Assembly (NCBI RefSeq): GCF_002077175.1
Contig: NZ_CP014943.1
Location: 3,968,001-4,032,000, forward strand
Length of the DNA stretch: 64,000 nucleotides
Reading direction: 5' to 3'
DNA from: Colwellia sp. PAMC 21821
GTDB taxonomy: Bacteria; Pseudomonadota; Gammaproteobacteria; Enterobacterales; Alteromonadaceae
Shown here piece after piece: positions 1 to 9,191 of the stretch. The translations under genes were made by a program, and so were the position numbers. How positions within the stretch are numbered: position 1 is the stretch's first letter; each line of letters opens with the position of its first letter. Below the pieces are notes generated by a model. That model was not told the origin of the DNA and made no database searches. It saw only the letters and a program-made list of their open reading frames with translations.

Positions 1-51
1 GAAATGTTAACAGATCAAGCATGGTTGTCGCGCCTAAGTAAGTATCGCTAG
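1..51 (+). CDS. possible C-terminal end of a truncated upstream gene
   Basis: The first frame is open from the window edge to a TAG at 49-51 and encodes 16 residues ending in LSRLSKYR. A bidirectional-looking hairpin follows about 40 bases later, as expected after a gene end. Seventeen codons are too few to identify a family or to exclude chance, so this is only a possible tail of a gene that starts outside the window. Confidence 0.3.
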   Translation, partial: EMLTDQAWLSRLSKYR

Positions 52-89
52 GCATTGATAAACACGTATCGATTAAATTATAGATATAA

Positions 90-124
90 AAAAAGAGTAA
101 ACAACACTTGTGTATACTCTTTTT
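90..124. terminator. bidirectional rho-independent terminator
   Basis: A 10-bp stem (AAAAAGAGTA paired with TACTCTTTTT) is flanked by A and T tracts on both sides. It lies between the possible plus-strand gene end at 51 and the minus-strand stop at 154, so it could serve both. Confidence 0.6.
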
Positions 125-153
125 AAATTTTTATTAATCTGGCGACATACAGC

Positions 154-1242
154 TTATTTAGCTAATTCGATCGGACCTACTTCTATAACACGTTTACCGA
201 AATTCTCACCTTTTAAAAGGCCGATAAAAGCACTTGCTGCTTGTTCTAAACCGATAACTTTATCTTCACGATATTTAATTTTATCTTCAGCAAGCCATTG
301 ACCCATCGCTTGACTAAATTCGTTGTAACGATGACCGTAATCATCAAATACGATAAAGCCTTGCATTTTAATGCGCTTAACTAATATTAGCCCCATCAGT
401 TGTGACATTCTGTCAGGCCCTGAAGGTAGCTCAGTAGCATTGTATTGTGAAATCAAACCACAAACAGGTATCCGCGCACTAGCATTTAATAGTGGCATTA
501 CAGCGTCAAAGACAGAGCCACCGACATTTTCAAAATATACATCAATACCGTCTGGACATTGCTCAGCGAGTAGCGTTGCTAAATTGCCATCTTTATGGTT
601 TAAACAAGCGTCAAAACCAAGCGTGTTAGTGACGTAGTTACACTTTTCTTCATTACCGGCGATACCAATAACACGACAACCTTGTAACTTCGCAATTTGG
701 CCGACTAAACTGCCTACAGCACCACTTGCTGCTGCCACAACTACGGTTTCACCTGTTTTTGGTTGGCCAATGTCGAGTAAGCCCATATAAGCAGTTAATC
801 CCGGCATACCTAGCACGCCAAGTGCATATGATGGTGTCGTTAACGCTTTAGGTAACGTTAACAGGTCATCACCATTAGATAGCGCGTAATCTTGCCAACC
901 GGTATAAGCCACAACTAAATCACCAACTTGGAAATTGTCATTAAGGGATTGTTCAACACGACAAACCGCGCCACCGACCATAACTTCGTCAATAGCAACC
1001 GGTTCTGCGTAAGACTTAGCATCGCTCATACGGCCACGCATGTACGGGTCAAGGGATAAATATACCGTTCTTAACAATACTTCACCTTGGCTTGGTGTCG
1101 GTATTTCAGCATTAATAAGGTTAAAGTTCTCGGCTGTTGGTGCGCCTACAGGACGAGAAGCTAAAGTAAATTGTCGGTTTTGCTGCCAATTTTGTTTTAA
1201 TGACGGAGTGCTATCGGCATTATTAACTATTTTCGATGTCAT
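154..1242 (-). CDS. NADPH-dependent oxidoreductase, CurA/MDR family
   Basis: A 362-residue zinc-independent medium-chain dehydrogenase/reductase. The family (E. coli CurA, leukotriene B4 dehydrogenase/prostaglandin reductase) reduces the C=C bond of alpha,beta-unsaturated ketones and aldehydes with NADPH. The family signature LSLDPYMRGRM is at residues 62-72 and the nucleotide-binding AASGAVG motif at 171-177. No zinc-binding cysteine cluster is seen. The start ATG has AGGAC about 6 bases upstream. The next gene on the strand, a DJ-1-type protein, begins about 800 bases further up, and a LysR regulator diverges beyond it, which suggests a reactive-carbonyl detoxification unit. The physiological substrate cannot be told from sequence. 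Confidence 0.88.
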   Translation of the reverse strand: MTSKIVNNADSTPSLKQNWQQNRQFTLASRPVGAPTAENFNLINAEIPTPSQGEVLLRTVYLSLDPYMRGRMSDAKSYAEPVAIDEVMVGGAVCRVEQSLNDNFQVGDLVVAYTGWQDYALSNGDDLLTLPKALTTPSYALGVLGMPGLTAYMGLLDIGQPKTGETVVVAAASGAVGSLVGQIAKLQGCRVIGIAGNEEKCNYVTNTLGFDACLNHKDGNLATLLAEQCPDGIDVYFENVGGSVFDAVMPLLNASARIPVCGLISQYNATELPSGPDRMSQLMGLILVKRIKMQGFIVFDDYGHRYNEFSQAMGQWLAEDKIKYREDKVIGLEQAASAFIGLLKGENFGKRVIEVGPIELAK

Positions 1243-1343
1243 TATATTGTCCTAACTAAATTTCATAAGTGTTAGAGATAACATAGCCAAAATTCTATCG
1301 AGATATTTTGGCTATGTGGAGTTTGTTGTAATGACTTTACTTA

Positions 1344-2039
1344 TTAGCTTAATTTTTTAATTAAACGTGCAGCCGCTTCGCTTGAACTAGCCGGGTTTTG
1401 GCCACTGATAATACCGCTGTCTTCAACAACGAATGATGCCCAGTCGTCACCTTTTTGATAGTTTGCGCCTTGCTTAATAAGTTCATCTTCAAGTAAAAAT
1501 GGCACGATGTCGGTTAACTGAACTGCTGCTTCTTCACTGTTAGTAAAACCAGCCACTTTCTTACCTTTAACAATTGGGTTGCCATTTTTGTCTTTAACAT
1601 TAAGCAATACAGACGTTGAATGACAAACTACAGCTACAGGCTTATTTTGTTCGATAAAAGCTGAGATCAAGGCAATAGAGTCTTGATCATGAGTTAAATC
1701 CCACATTGGACCGTGACCACCAGGGTAAAATACAGCGGCATAATCATTCGCATCGACAAGATTTAACTTGGTCGTTGTTGCCAATACTTTTTGATTTTCT
1801 TTGTCTTGCTCAAAACGACGAGTAGCATCTGTTTGAAAGTCAGCTTCTGCGCTTTTTGGATCTAGTGGTGGTTGTCCGCCTAAAGGTGAGGCTAATGTTA
1901 CAGAGTAGCCCGCGTCAATTAATTGATAATAAGGGGCAGCAAATTCTTCTAACCAGAAACCAGTTTTCTCGCCAGTGTCACCTAATTTATCATGCGAAGT
2001 TAATACCATTAATACTTTATTTGTATTTGTTGCAGTCAT
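1344..2039 (-). CDS. DJ-1/PfpI family protein (type 1 glutamine amidotransferase-like)
   Basis: A 231-residue protein of the Hsp31-like branch of the DJ-1/PfpI superfamily. The nucleophile-elbow Cys139-His140 is in VVCHSTSVLL, the glycine-rich PGGHGPMWDL stretch is at 106-115, and a conserved acidic position sits in TGFWLEE near residue 31. Relatives act as glutathione-independent glyoxalases, deglycases or holding chaperones; which applies here is unknown. No signal peptide is visible, so it is probably cytoplasmic. It lies about 100 bases upstream of the CurA-like reductase on the same strand and diverges from the LysR gene at 2281. The pairing with a carbonyl reductase supports a role in carbonyl stress (inference). 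Confidence 0.87.
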   Translation of the reverse strand: MTATNTNKVLMVLTSHDKLGDTGEKTGFWLEEFAAPYYQLIDAGYSVTLASPLGGQPPLDPKSAEADFQTDATRRFEQDKENQKVLATTTKLNLVDANDYAAVFYPGGHGPMWDLTHDQDSIALISAFIEQNKPVAVVCHSTSVLLNVKDKNGNPIVKGKKVAGFTNSEEAAVQLTDIVPFLLEDELIKQGANYQKGDDWASFVVEDSGIISGQNPASSSEAAARLIKKLS

Positions 2040-2280
2040 TTTAATTATCCTTTGCTGTTAAATCAGCGACTTGTTTTTAAAAGTAAAAGTTGATGAAAAT
2101 ACTTTTTTGAAAGTAAATATAATGAAGTAACAGAATTACGTACTTCAATCTATGCATAAAGTATATGCTCAATTTTTTTTAATACAATGCAGAGTAATTT
2201 GATATCTTTGTTTTAATTATTGATACAATTATTGGATGAATATTATTTATTTGGCAAAAATGGTTATTACAGGGGGTTAA

Positions 2281-3210
2281 GTGGACATTTCTTTCGAGCA
2301 GTTGAAGAGTATGGTGGTGTTTTCACATGTGGTTGAACAAGGAAACTTTAGTGCAGCAGCAAAGCATATAGGGCTTTCTAGAGCCGTAGTCAGTTACCAT
2401 ATAAAAAAACTAGAACAACAACTTGGCGTAACACTATTAAACCGTTCAACACGCTCTATTGCCCTTACACAGGCGGGTAGTGATTATTATCAGCGGTGTC
2501 GGATTATTGCACAACAAGCAAGTGCAGCGAATCAACAAATTGAAAACGTTAAAAATGAACCCGAAGGACTGCTAAAGATCACCTGTCCGGTAAGCGTTGG
2601 CTTGCATACTATTGTCCCTGCTTTAGACAAATTTCGAAATATTTACCCTAAGATAGAGCTTGATATTATGTTAACCGATGAAGTGGTTAATATTGTGAAA
2701 GAAGGTATTGATTTAGCGATTAGAGGCGCACCATTATCTGACTCAGGTTTACAAGCAAGAAAGCTTGCTGTGCTATCTACGTGTATTTGCGGATCTCCAG
2801 AATACTTTAAACAGCATGGGCGGCCGAATAAACCCAGTGAATTAAGTCAACATAATTGGGTTGTCTACAAACTTACCAGTAATAAATTAGCGCTTGAAAA
2901 GTCCGGGCGAACATATACAGTTGATATTAAAGGTACAATAAAAACTAATAATGCCACGGCAAGAACCGCTTTTGTTGAAGGGGGTCATGGTTTAGGCCGA
3001 GTGCCAACCTATGATGCCTGGCCAAAAATTAAAGCAGGGCGATTACAAACTGTTTTAGACGATTACCAGCTTAAAGCCATAGATGTTTATGGTGTTTTTC
3101 CGCCAGGGGCTGCAACGTCAAAAAAATTACGATTGTTAATTGATTTTCTTAAACAATTTTTTGATCAACAACAGGCAAAATTAATGACTAATTTTAATTC
3201 GAGCCCATAG
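2281..3210 (+). CDS. LysR family transcriptional regulator
   Basis: A 309-residue LysR-type regulator. The winged helix-turn-helix occupies about residues 5-62 (FSAAAKHIGLSRAVVSYHIKKLEQQLG), and the substrate-binding domain runs from about 90 to 295. The start is a GTG preceded by a G-rich AGGGGG element. The gene is divergent from the DJ-1 and CurA-like genes across a 240-base spacer, the usual arrangement for a LysR regulator and its targets, so it probably controls them (inference). The inducer is unknown. Confidence 0.9.
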   Translation: MDISFEQLKSMVVFSHVVEQGNFSAAAKHIGLSRAVVSYHIKKLEQQLGVTLLNRSTRSIALTQAGSDYYQRCRIIAQQASAANQQIENVKNEPEGLLKITCPVSVGLHTIVPALDKFRNIYPKIELDIMLTDEVVNIVKEGIDLAIRGAPLSDSGLQARKLAVLSTCICGSPEYFKQHGRPNKPSELSQHNWVVYKLTSNKLALEKSGRTYTVDIKGTIKTNNATARTAFVEGGHGLGRVPTYDAWPKIKAGRLQTVLDDYQLKAIDVYGVFPPGAATSKKLRLLIDFLKQFFDQQQAKLMTNFNSSP

Positions 3211-3232
3211 CTTTCATAGCAGGTTATATTGA

Positions 3233-4081
3233 ATGATGAAAATAAAATCAACGCTACTTTGTCTACTCTTAGCCGTTTTTGTATCTGGCTGTAGCTTCCG
3301 GTTTGTCTACAACCATTTAGATTGGTGGACTCATTGGTATCTTGATGATTATGTCACGCTAAATGAGCAGCAACAGCAAAATTTTGATCAGGACTTTGAG
3401 CAATTACATTTATGGCATAGAACAACGCAGTTACCTGTTTATGCGCAACAGCTTGAAAGCCTTAAAGTTGCGATTAATGATGAAATAAACGAGCAACAAG
3501 TCACCGATAACTTAGCGAAATTTATTCAACATTGGCAAAACTTCTTAATAGCTGCAGAGCCTAGATTACAAGTGCTAGCATTTAATTTATCTACCGAACA
3601 AAAACAGCAGTTATTACAAGCATTACAAGCGGCTAATCAAGAAAATATCGACGACATTGAAGATCTTTCTGAGCAAGAGTGGCAAGAAGAACGAAGCAAT
3701 GAGCAAAAAGATCAACTTAAATACTGGTTTGGTAAGTTAAGCGCTGAGCAAAAAGTGCAAGTTACATTGATGAGTAAAAACTTTCAACGCTCATTTTTAC
3801 CTCGCATGGTTTACCGTCAACGTTGGACACATCAATTTGGAGAACTTTTAAATGGCGAACTACCTGATCATCAATTTAAGTTCGAGTTTTATCGTTTATT
3901 TGTAAATGGTCGTAGCTTAAGAGACGAAAAATTAAATGCGATATCAGCTAATAATAATCAAGTGTTTGCGAAAATTTTTGTTTATATGGTAAGTACTGCC
4001 AGTGATAAACAACGTAAGCGAATTAATAAAAAAATTGATAAAGTGATCGGTGATTTAGCGTACTTAATTAATAATGATTAA
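3233..4081 (+). CDS. DUF6279 family lipoprotein
   Basis: A 282-residue protein with a type II signal peptide and lipobox VSGC (Cys20), so it should be a lipid-anchored envelope protein. The body is alpha-helical, rich in Gln and Glu, with conserved WTHWYLDDYVTL and RMVYRQRW segments typical of the DUF6279 lipoproteins of gammaproteobacteria. Function is unknown. It starts 22 bases after the LysR gene and could be cotranscribed with it. A bidirectional hairpin follows at 4246. Confidence 0.75.
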   Translation: MMKIKSTLLCLLLAVFVSGCSFRFVYNHLDWWTHWYLDDYVTLNEQQQQNFDQDFEQLHLWHRTTQLPVYAQQLESLKVAINDEINEQQVTDNLAKFIQHWQNFLIAAEPRLQVLAFNLSTEQKQQLLQALQAANQENIDDIEDLSEQEWQEERSNEQKDQLKYWFGKLSAEQKVQVTLMSKNFQRSFLPRMVYRQRWTHQFGELLNGELPDHQFKFEFYRLFVNGRSLRDEKLNAISANNNQVFAKIFVYMVSTASDKQRKRINKKIDKVIGDLAYLINND

Positions 4082-4245
4082 TACAACGTTGACTCATTTA
4101 ATACAGTAATTTCTACTTTAACTATTGATAAATATAAGCTAAATATAAGGTAAGGATAAGGTAATTAAGCAATGCCGTTTAAAGGTTTAATTATGATCAG
4201 TGGTAATTTTTAATATAGATGTTAGAAATATTAAAACAAAAAAAT

Positions 4246-4275
4246 AGGTAGCTATTATATAGCTACCTTTTTTAT
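4246..4275. terminator. bidirectional rho-independent terminator
   Basis: A 9-bp perfect stem (AGGTAGCTA/TAGCTACCT) with a short AT loop has an A tract on the left and a T tract on the right. It lies between the convergent DUF6279 gene and pykA and can end transcription from either. Confidence 0.85.
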
Positions 4276-4327
4276 TTAACTTTCGTTTGTTATGAAGTTT
4301 TAACAAACGAGCGAGTATTTAACGAAT

Positions 4328-5782
4328 TTAAGCAAAGTGCTTTTTAGTTAACGTTAATACTTTTAATGTGTTGGTTGCGCCAACAGTTTCCATTAAATCA
4401 CCGTGCGTTAAAATAACTTTATCACCAGCAACTAATTCTGATCCTTTAACAACAGCAGACAATACGTCTTGTGCCATTTTCTCAGCATTCACAGCATCTG
4501 TAGAGTCAAATGCAACCGGATAAACACCACGATAAATAGCCGTTTTAGTTAACGTTTTAGGATGGCGAGATAATGAGTAAATCGGTAATCCTGAAGAAAT
4601 ACGCGACATAATTTGTGTTGTATGGCCAGATTCAGTCAAGGCAATGATGGCTTTAACACCGTTTAAATGATTAGCGGCATACATAGCTGACATAGCAATA
4701 GTTTCTGAAACTTCAGTAAACGTTGTTTCAACGCGATGTTTTGAAGTCGTCACTGAACTTTCTTTCTCAGCACCAACACAAACGCTAGCCATCGCTTTAA
4801 CTGTTTCAATCGGATATTTACCGGCAGCTGTTTCAGCTGAAAGCATCACGGCATCTGTACCATCTAGTACGGCATTTGCAACATCCATAACTTCAGCACG
4901 CGTTGGCATTGGCTGCTCAATCATGGTTTCCATCATTTGTGTTGCGGTAATAACGACGCGGTTTAACTGGCGACTACGGGCAATAATATGTTTTTGTTTA
5001 CCCACTAATGCTGCATCACCAATTTCAACACCTAAATCGCCACGGGCAACCATAACAACGTCAGACGCTAGAATAATACCATCTAATACATCGTTGTCGT
5101 TTACTGCTTCAGCACGTTCAATTTTAGACACTAAGCGAGCATCACAGCCAGCTTCTTGTGCTAATAAACGCGCTTCACGCATATCAGCAGCGTCACGTGG
5201 GAATGAAACGGCTAAGAAATCAACATTAATTTTTGCTGCTAGTTTAATATCTTCTTTATCTTTAGCAGTAAGTGCAGGGGCAGTAAGACCACCACCTTGA
5301 CGGTTAATGCCTTTGTTGTTTGATAATGGACCACCAACCGTGACTTCAGTAAAAACTGATTGTCCCTTAGTTTCAAGTACACGTAATTGCACACGACCAT
5401 CGTCTAGTAACAAAATATCACCAGGGATAACATCTTGTGGAAGTTTTTTGTAATCAATGCCCACTTTTTCCTGACAACCTTCACCTTTTTCTAATGAAGC
5501 GTCTAATTCAAACTTATCACCAATGGCTAATTTAATAGGACCATTTTTAAACGTTGATACACGAATTTTAGGTCCTTGTAAGTCACCTAATATACCGACG
5601 TAAATACCAAGTTCTTTTGATAACTCACGTACAGTGTTTGCGCGGTCAATATGATCTTGTGGAATACCGTGAGAGAAATTCAATCTAACAACGTTTACAC
5701 CTGCAGCTAATACTTGTTTTAATACTGATCTATCGTCAGTTGCCGGACCTAACGTCGCGACAATTTTGGTTCTTCTAGGCAT
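4328..5782 (-). CDS. pykA: pyruvate kinase
   Basis: A 484-residue pyruvate kinase: phosphoenolpyruvate + ADP to pyruvate + ATP, the last step of lower glycolysis and of the Entner-Doudoroff route. Visible signatures are the N-terminal [14 protein letters not shown], the [10 protein letters not shown] segment, the catalytic region [11 protein letters not shown], and the [12 protein letters not shown] and [10 protein letters not shown] motifs. The N-terminus and length resemble E. coli PykA (480 residues) more than PykF. It lies 68 bases downstream of hexR on the same strand, so a hexR-pykA operon is likely. It would then share the HexR operators in front of hexR. Confidence 0.96.
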   Translation of the reverse strand: MPRRTKIVATLGPATDDRSVLKQVLAAGVNVVRLNFSHGIPQDHIDRANTVRELSKELGIYVGILGDLQGPKIRVSTFKNGPIKLAIGDKFELDASLEKGEGCQEKVGIDYKKLPQDVIPGDILLLDDGRVQLRVLETKGQSVFTEVTVGGPLSNNKGINRQGGGLTAPALTAKDKEDIKLAAKINVDFLAVSFPRDAADMREARLLAQEAGCDARLVSKIERAEAVNDNDVLDGIILASDVVMVARGDLGVEIGDAALVGKQKHIIARSRQLNRVVITATQMMETMIEQPMPTRAEVMDVANAVLDGTDAVMLSAETAAGKYPIETVKAMASVCVGAEKESSVTTSKHRVETTFTEVSETIAMSAMYAANHLNGVKAIIALTESGHTTQIMSRISSGLPIYSLSRHPKTLTKTAIYRGVYPVAFDSTDAVNAEKMAQDVLSAVVKGSELVAGDKVILTHGDLMETVGATNTLKVLTLTKKHFA

Positions 5783-5850
5783 TGTAATCCTTAAATTTAT
5801 CTATTTTTTATGTGTTTTACAGCGATTGGTTATTCACCCGTCGCAACTAA

Positions 5851-6699
5851 TTAGTCTTTACGTTCAAAGCGTGAGCTACGTAAACTATCTTTAACTTTCT
5901 TTAAGTTGTCTCTAAATTTTGTGCCACGACGTAACGTAAACCCTGTTGCTAAACAATCAATTAAGGTCAGTTGCGCAATGCGCGATGCCATCGGCATATA
6001 TAAATCTGTATCTTCTGCAACATCTACGGATAAAACAAAGTTACATTCTTTCGCCAGTGGAGTGCCGGTGGTTGTAATACCTATTACAGTCGCGTCGTTT
6101 TCACGGGCTAAACTTGCCACATCAACCAAAGATTTTGTTCTACCTGTATGAGAGATAACAACAACAACATCACCTTGACGACTATTTATAGCACTCATAC
6201 GTTGCATTAAAATGTCATCGAAATAAACTACAGGGACGTTAAAACGAAAAAACTTATTTTGCGCATCGTGTGCGACAACAGCAGAAGCCCCTAAGCCAAA
6301 AAACGAAATTTTATTGGCTTGAGTTAAAAGGTCTACTGAGCGATTGATGGTTGCTGTGTCTAAACTTTTACGCGCTAATTCGAGATTAGCCATGGTTGAT
6401 TCGAAGATTTTTGAAGTATATTCTTCAGCCGAATCATTTTCATCTACATGGCGATTTACATAAGGCGTACCATTGGCAAGACTTTGCGCTAAATGGAGTT
6501 TAAAGTCAGGATACCCTTTAGTGTCAAGTCGACGACAAAAACGGTTAACTGTTGGTTCACTTATATTAGCTTGTTTTGCCAAGGCGGCAATACTGGCATG
6601 TATAACAGTACCCGGTGATGATAATATAACTTCTGCCACTTTACGTTCAGATTTACTGAAAGTATCTAACTCGTTGGCGATTTTTTCTAATATATTCAT
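5851..6699 (-). CDS. hexR: HexR, MurR/RpiR family regulator of central carbon metabolism
   Basis: A 282-residue regulator with an N-terminal RpiR-type helix-turn-helix (about residues 1-77, ISEPTVNRFCRRLDTKGYPDFKLHLA) and a C-terminal SIS sugar-phosphate-binding domain (about 110-250). HexR of Pseudomonas and Shewanella binds 2-keto-3-deoxy-6-phosphogluconate and represses or activates zwf, edd, eda, gap and pyk genes. Its position between pykA and zwf, with a near-perfect HexR operator in the divergent gap, supports the assignment and suggests autoregulation. Confidence 0.94.
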   Translation of the reverse strand: MNILEKIANELDTFSKSERKVAEVILSSPGTVIHASIAALAKQANISEPTVNRFCRRLDTKGYPDFKLHLAQSLANGTPYVNRHVDENDSAEEYTSKIFESTMANLELARKSLDTATINRSVDLLTQANKISFFGLGASAVVAHDAQNKFFRFNVPVVYFDDILMQRMSAINSRQGDVVVVISHTGRTKSLVDVASLARENDATVIGITTTGTPLAKECNFVLSVDVAEDTDLYMPMASRIAQLTLIDCLATGFTLRRGTKFRDNLKKVKDSLRSSRFERKD

Positions 6700-6878
6700 T
6701 ACGTTTTAGCCTTAGCGCGTTACTTGGTTAGTATATGTTTGCTATTTTATGATCCAAACCAAGGGTAGCTGTAATTTATTTTCTGCCTTTACAACAGAAA
6801 ATATGAAAATTTATTTCATATTTTAGGCTAATATAAAACAAAAGTAGTGAATTTTGCAAACCTTTAATCTTTTTTTGT

Positions 6879-6906
6879 TGAAAAGTAGCCTTGAAGTCGC
6901 TATTTT
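6879..6906 (+). promoter_or_regulatory. candidate sigma-70 promoter for zwf
   Basis: TTGAAA and TATTTT hexamers are separated by 16 bases. The first HexR operator begins about 18 bases after the -10, a position where a bound repressor could block initiation or early elongation. No start site is known, so this is a sequence match only. Confidence 0.35.
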
Positions 6907-6924
6907 TAAATGAAATGTAAATAA

Positions 6925-6939
6925 TGTAATAATATTACA
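6925..6939. promoter_or_regulatory. HexR operator in the hexR/zwf gap
   Basis: TGTAATAATATTACA is a 15-bp sequence with perfect 6-bp inverted arms. It fits the HexR consensus described for Shewanella and related genera (TGTAAT, three A/T bases, ATTACA). It lies in the 328-base spacer between the hexR and zwf starts, where it can serve both the hexR-pykA and zwf-eda transcripts. Confidence 0.85.
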
Positions 6940-6985
6940 GAAAGTGCTTTACTGCTGACGCTATAGCAGATAAATTAGCTTTAAA

Positions 6986-7000
6986 TGTAGTTTAGTTACA
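6986..7000. promoter_or_regulatory. second, weaker HexR-like site upstream of zwf
   Basis: TGTAGTTTAGTTACA has the same length and outer TGTA/TACA arms as the site at 6925, with inner mismatches. It is 61 bases downstream of that site (start to start, about six helical turns) and 27 bases before the zwf start. Paired binding is possible but inferred. Confidence 0.5.
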
Positions 7001-7027
7001 GTAAATCAATAATTGAGAATACAAGCT

Positions 7028-8497
7028 ATGAAAAACATAGATCACCCTTTAGCAAGTGAAATTGTTATTTTTGGTGCGTTGGGAGACTTATCTCGTCGCA
7101 AACTTTTACCTTCGTTATATCAATTAGAACTTGCGGGATTGTTAAGTGATGACACTCGTATTATTGCTGTTGCCCGAAACGAACTTACACTTGATAAATT
7201 TGCTAAACAAATAGATGAAAGCTTAAACGAGTTCATCTCTGAAGATTTAGATGCTGCAACGGTAACGAAATTTTTATCGAGACTGGTTTATCAACAACTC
7301 GATTTTAAAGATATTAAAGCCTATAGCGAACTTGCTAAAACCTTATCGTCAGTAGAGGGCGCGCGCGTCTATTATTACTCAACGCCTCCTGCTATTTTTG
7401 GTGATATTAGTGAAGGCTTAAAATCAGCCAAGTTAATTGAGGCTGCTGACAGAGTGGTAATGGAAAAGCCTATCGGACATTGCTTAGAATCATCAAAAGT
7501 AATTAACGATCAAGTATCTCGCTACTTTAAAGAAAAACAAATTTATCGAATTGATCATTACTTAGGTAAAGAAACGGTTCTAAACCTGTTGGTTTTACGT
7601 TTTGCTAATAGTTTATTCACCAATAATTGGGATCGTAACTGTATCGATCATGTGCAAATAACGGTTGCAGAGTGTGTTGGAATTGAAGGACGTTGGGGCT
7701 TTTACGATGAAGCAGGTCAAATGCGCGATATGGTACAAAACCATTTGTTACAAGTGCTTTCACTACTCGCTATGGAACCACCTGCAGATTTAAGTGCCGA
7801 TAGTATTCGAGATGAAAAATTAAAGGTTATAAAAGCACTTAAGCCTATAACGCTTCAGAATGTTAAAGAAAAAACGGTACGTGGCCAATATGCCGATGGT
7901 TACTTAAATGGTGTTGCCGTGCCAGGCTATTTGAATGAAGAGGGTGCTAAAGCTAATAGCACAACGGAAACCTTTGTCGCCATTAAAGCAGAAATAGACA
8001 ACTGGCGTTGGGCTGGCGTACCATTTTACTTGCGTACAGGTAAACGTATGCCGCAAAAACATAGTGAAATAGTCGTACATTTTAAACAGCAAGCGCACAA
8101 TATATTTAATGAAAGCTATGCCGAATTACCATCAAATAAATTAACTATTCGTTTGCAACCAGACGAAGGTGTTGAGCTTGAAATGATGAACAAGATTCCT
8201 GGCATTGCGTCACAAATGCAGATCCATGAAAACAAATTAGATTTAAGTTTTTCAAAAACCTATGACAACCAGCGTGTTGTAGGTGCTTATGAACGCTTAT
8301 TACTTGAAGTGATTAAAGGCGACCAATCATTATTCGTTCGTCGTGATGAAGTAGAAGCAGCATGGAAGTGGGCTGACAGTATTATTGAAGCATGGCAATC
8401 AACTAATAGTGTACCTAAACCTTATGCAGCGGGTTCGTGGGGACCTGTTTCATCAATTTCTTTAATTGCGCGCGATGACCGCCAGTGGGTAGAGTAA
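7028..8497 (+). CDS. zwf: glucose-6-phosphate 1-dehydrogenase
   Basis: A 489-residue enzyme that oxidises glucose-6-phosphate to 6-phosphogluconolactone with NADP+, the entry to both the Entner-Doudoroff and oxidative pentose phosphate routes. The nucleotide-binding GALGDL motif is at 16-21, EKPIG at about 146-150, and the active-site RIDHYLGKE at 174-182 with catalytic His177. The ATG at 7028 gives the family length (E. coli 491); an in-frame TTG at 7013 would add five residues without a better ribosome site. It is the first gene of zwf-pgl-edd-glk-eda, and its stop overlaps the pgl start by one base. Confidence 0.97.
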   Translation: MKNIDHPLASEIVIFGALGDLSRRKLLPSLYQLELAGLLSDDTRIIAVARNELTLDKFAKQIDESLNEFISEDLDAATVTKFLSRLVYQQLDFKDIKAYSELAKTLSSVEGARVYYYSTPPAIFGDISEGLKSAKLIEAADRVVMEKPIGHCLESSKVINDQVSRYFKEKQIYRIDHYLGKETVLNLLVLRFANSLFTNNWDRNCIDHVQITVAECVGIEGRWGFYDEAGQMRDMVQNHLLQVLSLLAMEPPADLSADSIRDEKLKVIKALKPITLQNVKEKTVRGQYADGYLNGVAVPGYLNEEGAKANSTTETFVAIKAEIDNWRWAGVPFYLRTGKRMPQKHSEIVVHFKQQAHNIFNESYAELPSNKLTIRLQPDEGVELEMMNKIPGIASQMQIHENKLDLSFSKTYDNQRVVGAYERLLLEVIKGDQSLFVRRDEVEAAWKWADSIIEAWQSTNSVPKPYAAGSWGPVSSISLIARDDRQWVE

Positions 8498-9189
8498 TGT
8501 ATAAAATTAATGAATTCGAAGCACGTGAATTACTAGATGAATCTCTGGCTGATAACGTTGCTGCACTATTAACTGCTGCTGTTGAAAGCAAAGGGAAAGC
8601 GAGCATTGCGGTTTCGGGGGGCTCAACACCTAAAGGTTTTTTTCAAGCATTATCGAAGAAGAAACTAGCGTGGAAGTCAATTACGATTACTTTGGCAGAT
8701 GAACGTTGGGTTGATATCAAATCAAGCGACAGCAATACCAAGTTAGTACATGAAAACTTATTACAAAATGAAGCGGCAAATGCTAATTTTTTTCATCTAA
8801 AGCAAGGTGAAGATTTTAGTAAAGATACTTTAGCTGATTTAAACCTCGCAGCGAATCAGCAGTTACTACCTTTAGATGTGCTTATTTTAGGTATGGGTGA
8901 AGATGGCCACACCGCTTCGTTATTCCCATGCAGTGATGAAATAACGCAGTGTCTTGCTGATGATAGTGATGCACTGATAAAAGTAACACCAAAAACAGCG
9001 CCATATCAGCGAATCAGTTTTAGCTTTGCAGCTTTAGCACAAAGCAAGAATACTTTTTTACACATAAGCGGTGCGAGTAAAAAGCAAGTGTTAGCAGCTG
9101 CTATTGCCGGGCAAGAAAGCCGAGAAATGCCGATCAGAGCATTTTTACAAGCGCCAGACGTTAATACACAAATTTATTGGGCACTATAA
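8497..9189 (+). CDS. pgl: 6-phosphogluconolactonase
   Basis: A 230-residue DevB/SOL-type lactonase that hydrolyses 6-phosphoglucono-delta-lactone to 6-phosphogluconate. The family motifs VSGGSTPKGFF, LADERWV and LGMGEDGHTASLFP are present. The chosen ATG overlaps the zwf stop in a TAATG junction, implying translational coupling; an upstream in-frame GTG at 8485 lies inside zwf and is less likely. It is the second gene of the Entner-Doudoroff operon. Confidence 0.95.
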   Translation: MYKINEFEARELLDESLADNVAALLTAAVESKGKASIAVSGGSTPKGFFQALSKKKLAWKSITITLADERWVDIKSSDSNTKLVHENLLQNEAANANFFHLKQGEDFSKDTLADLNLAANQQLLPLDVLILGMGEDGHTASLFPCSDEITQCLADDSDALIKVTPKTAPYQRISFSFAALAQSKNTFLHISGASKKQVLAAAIAGQESREMPIRAFLQAPDVNTQIYWAL

Positions 9190-9191
9190 TT

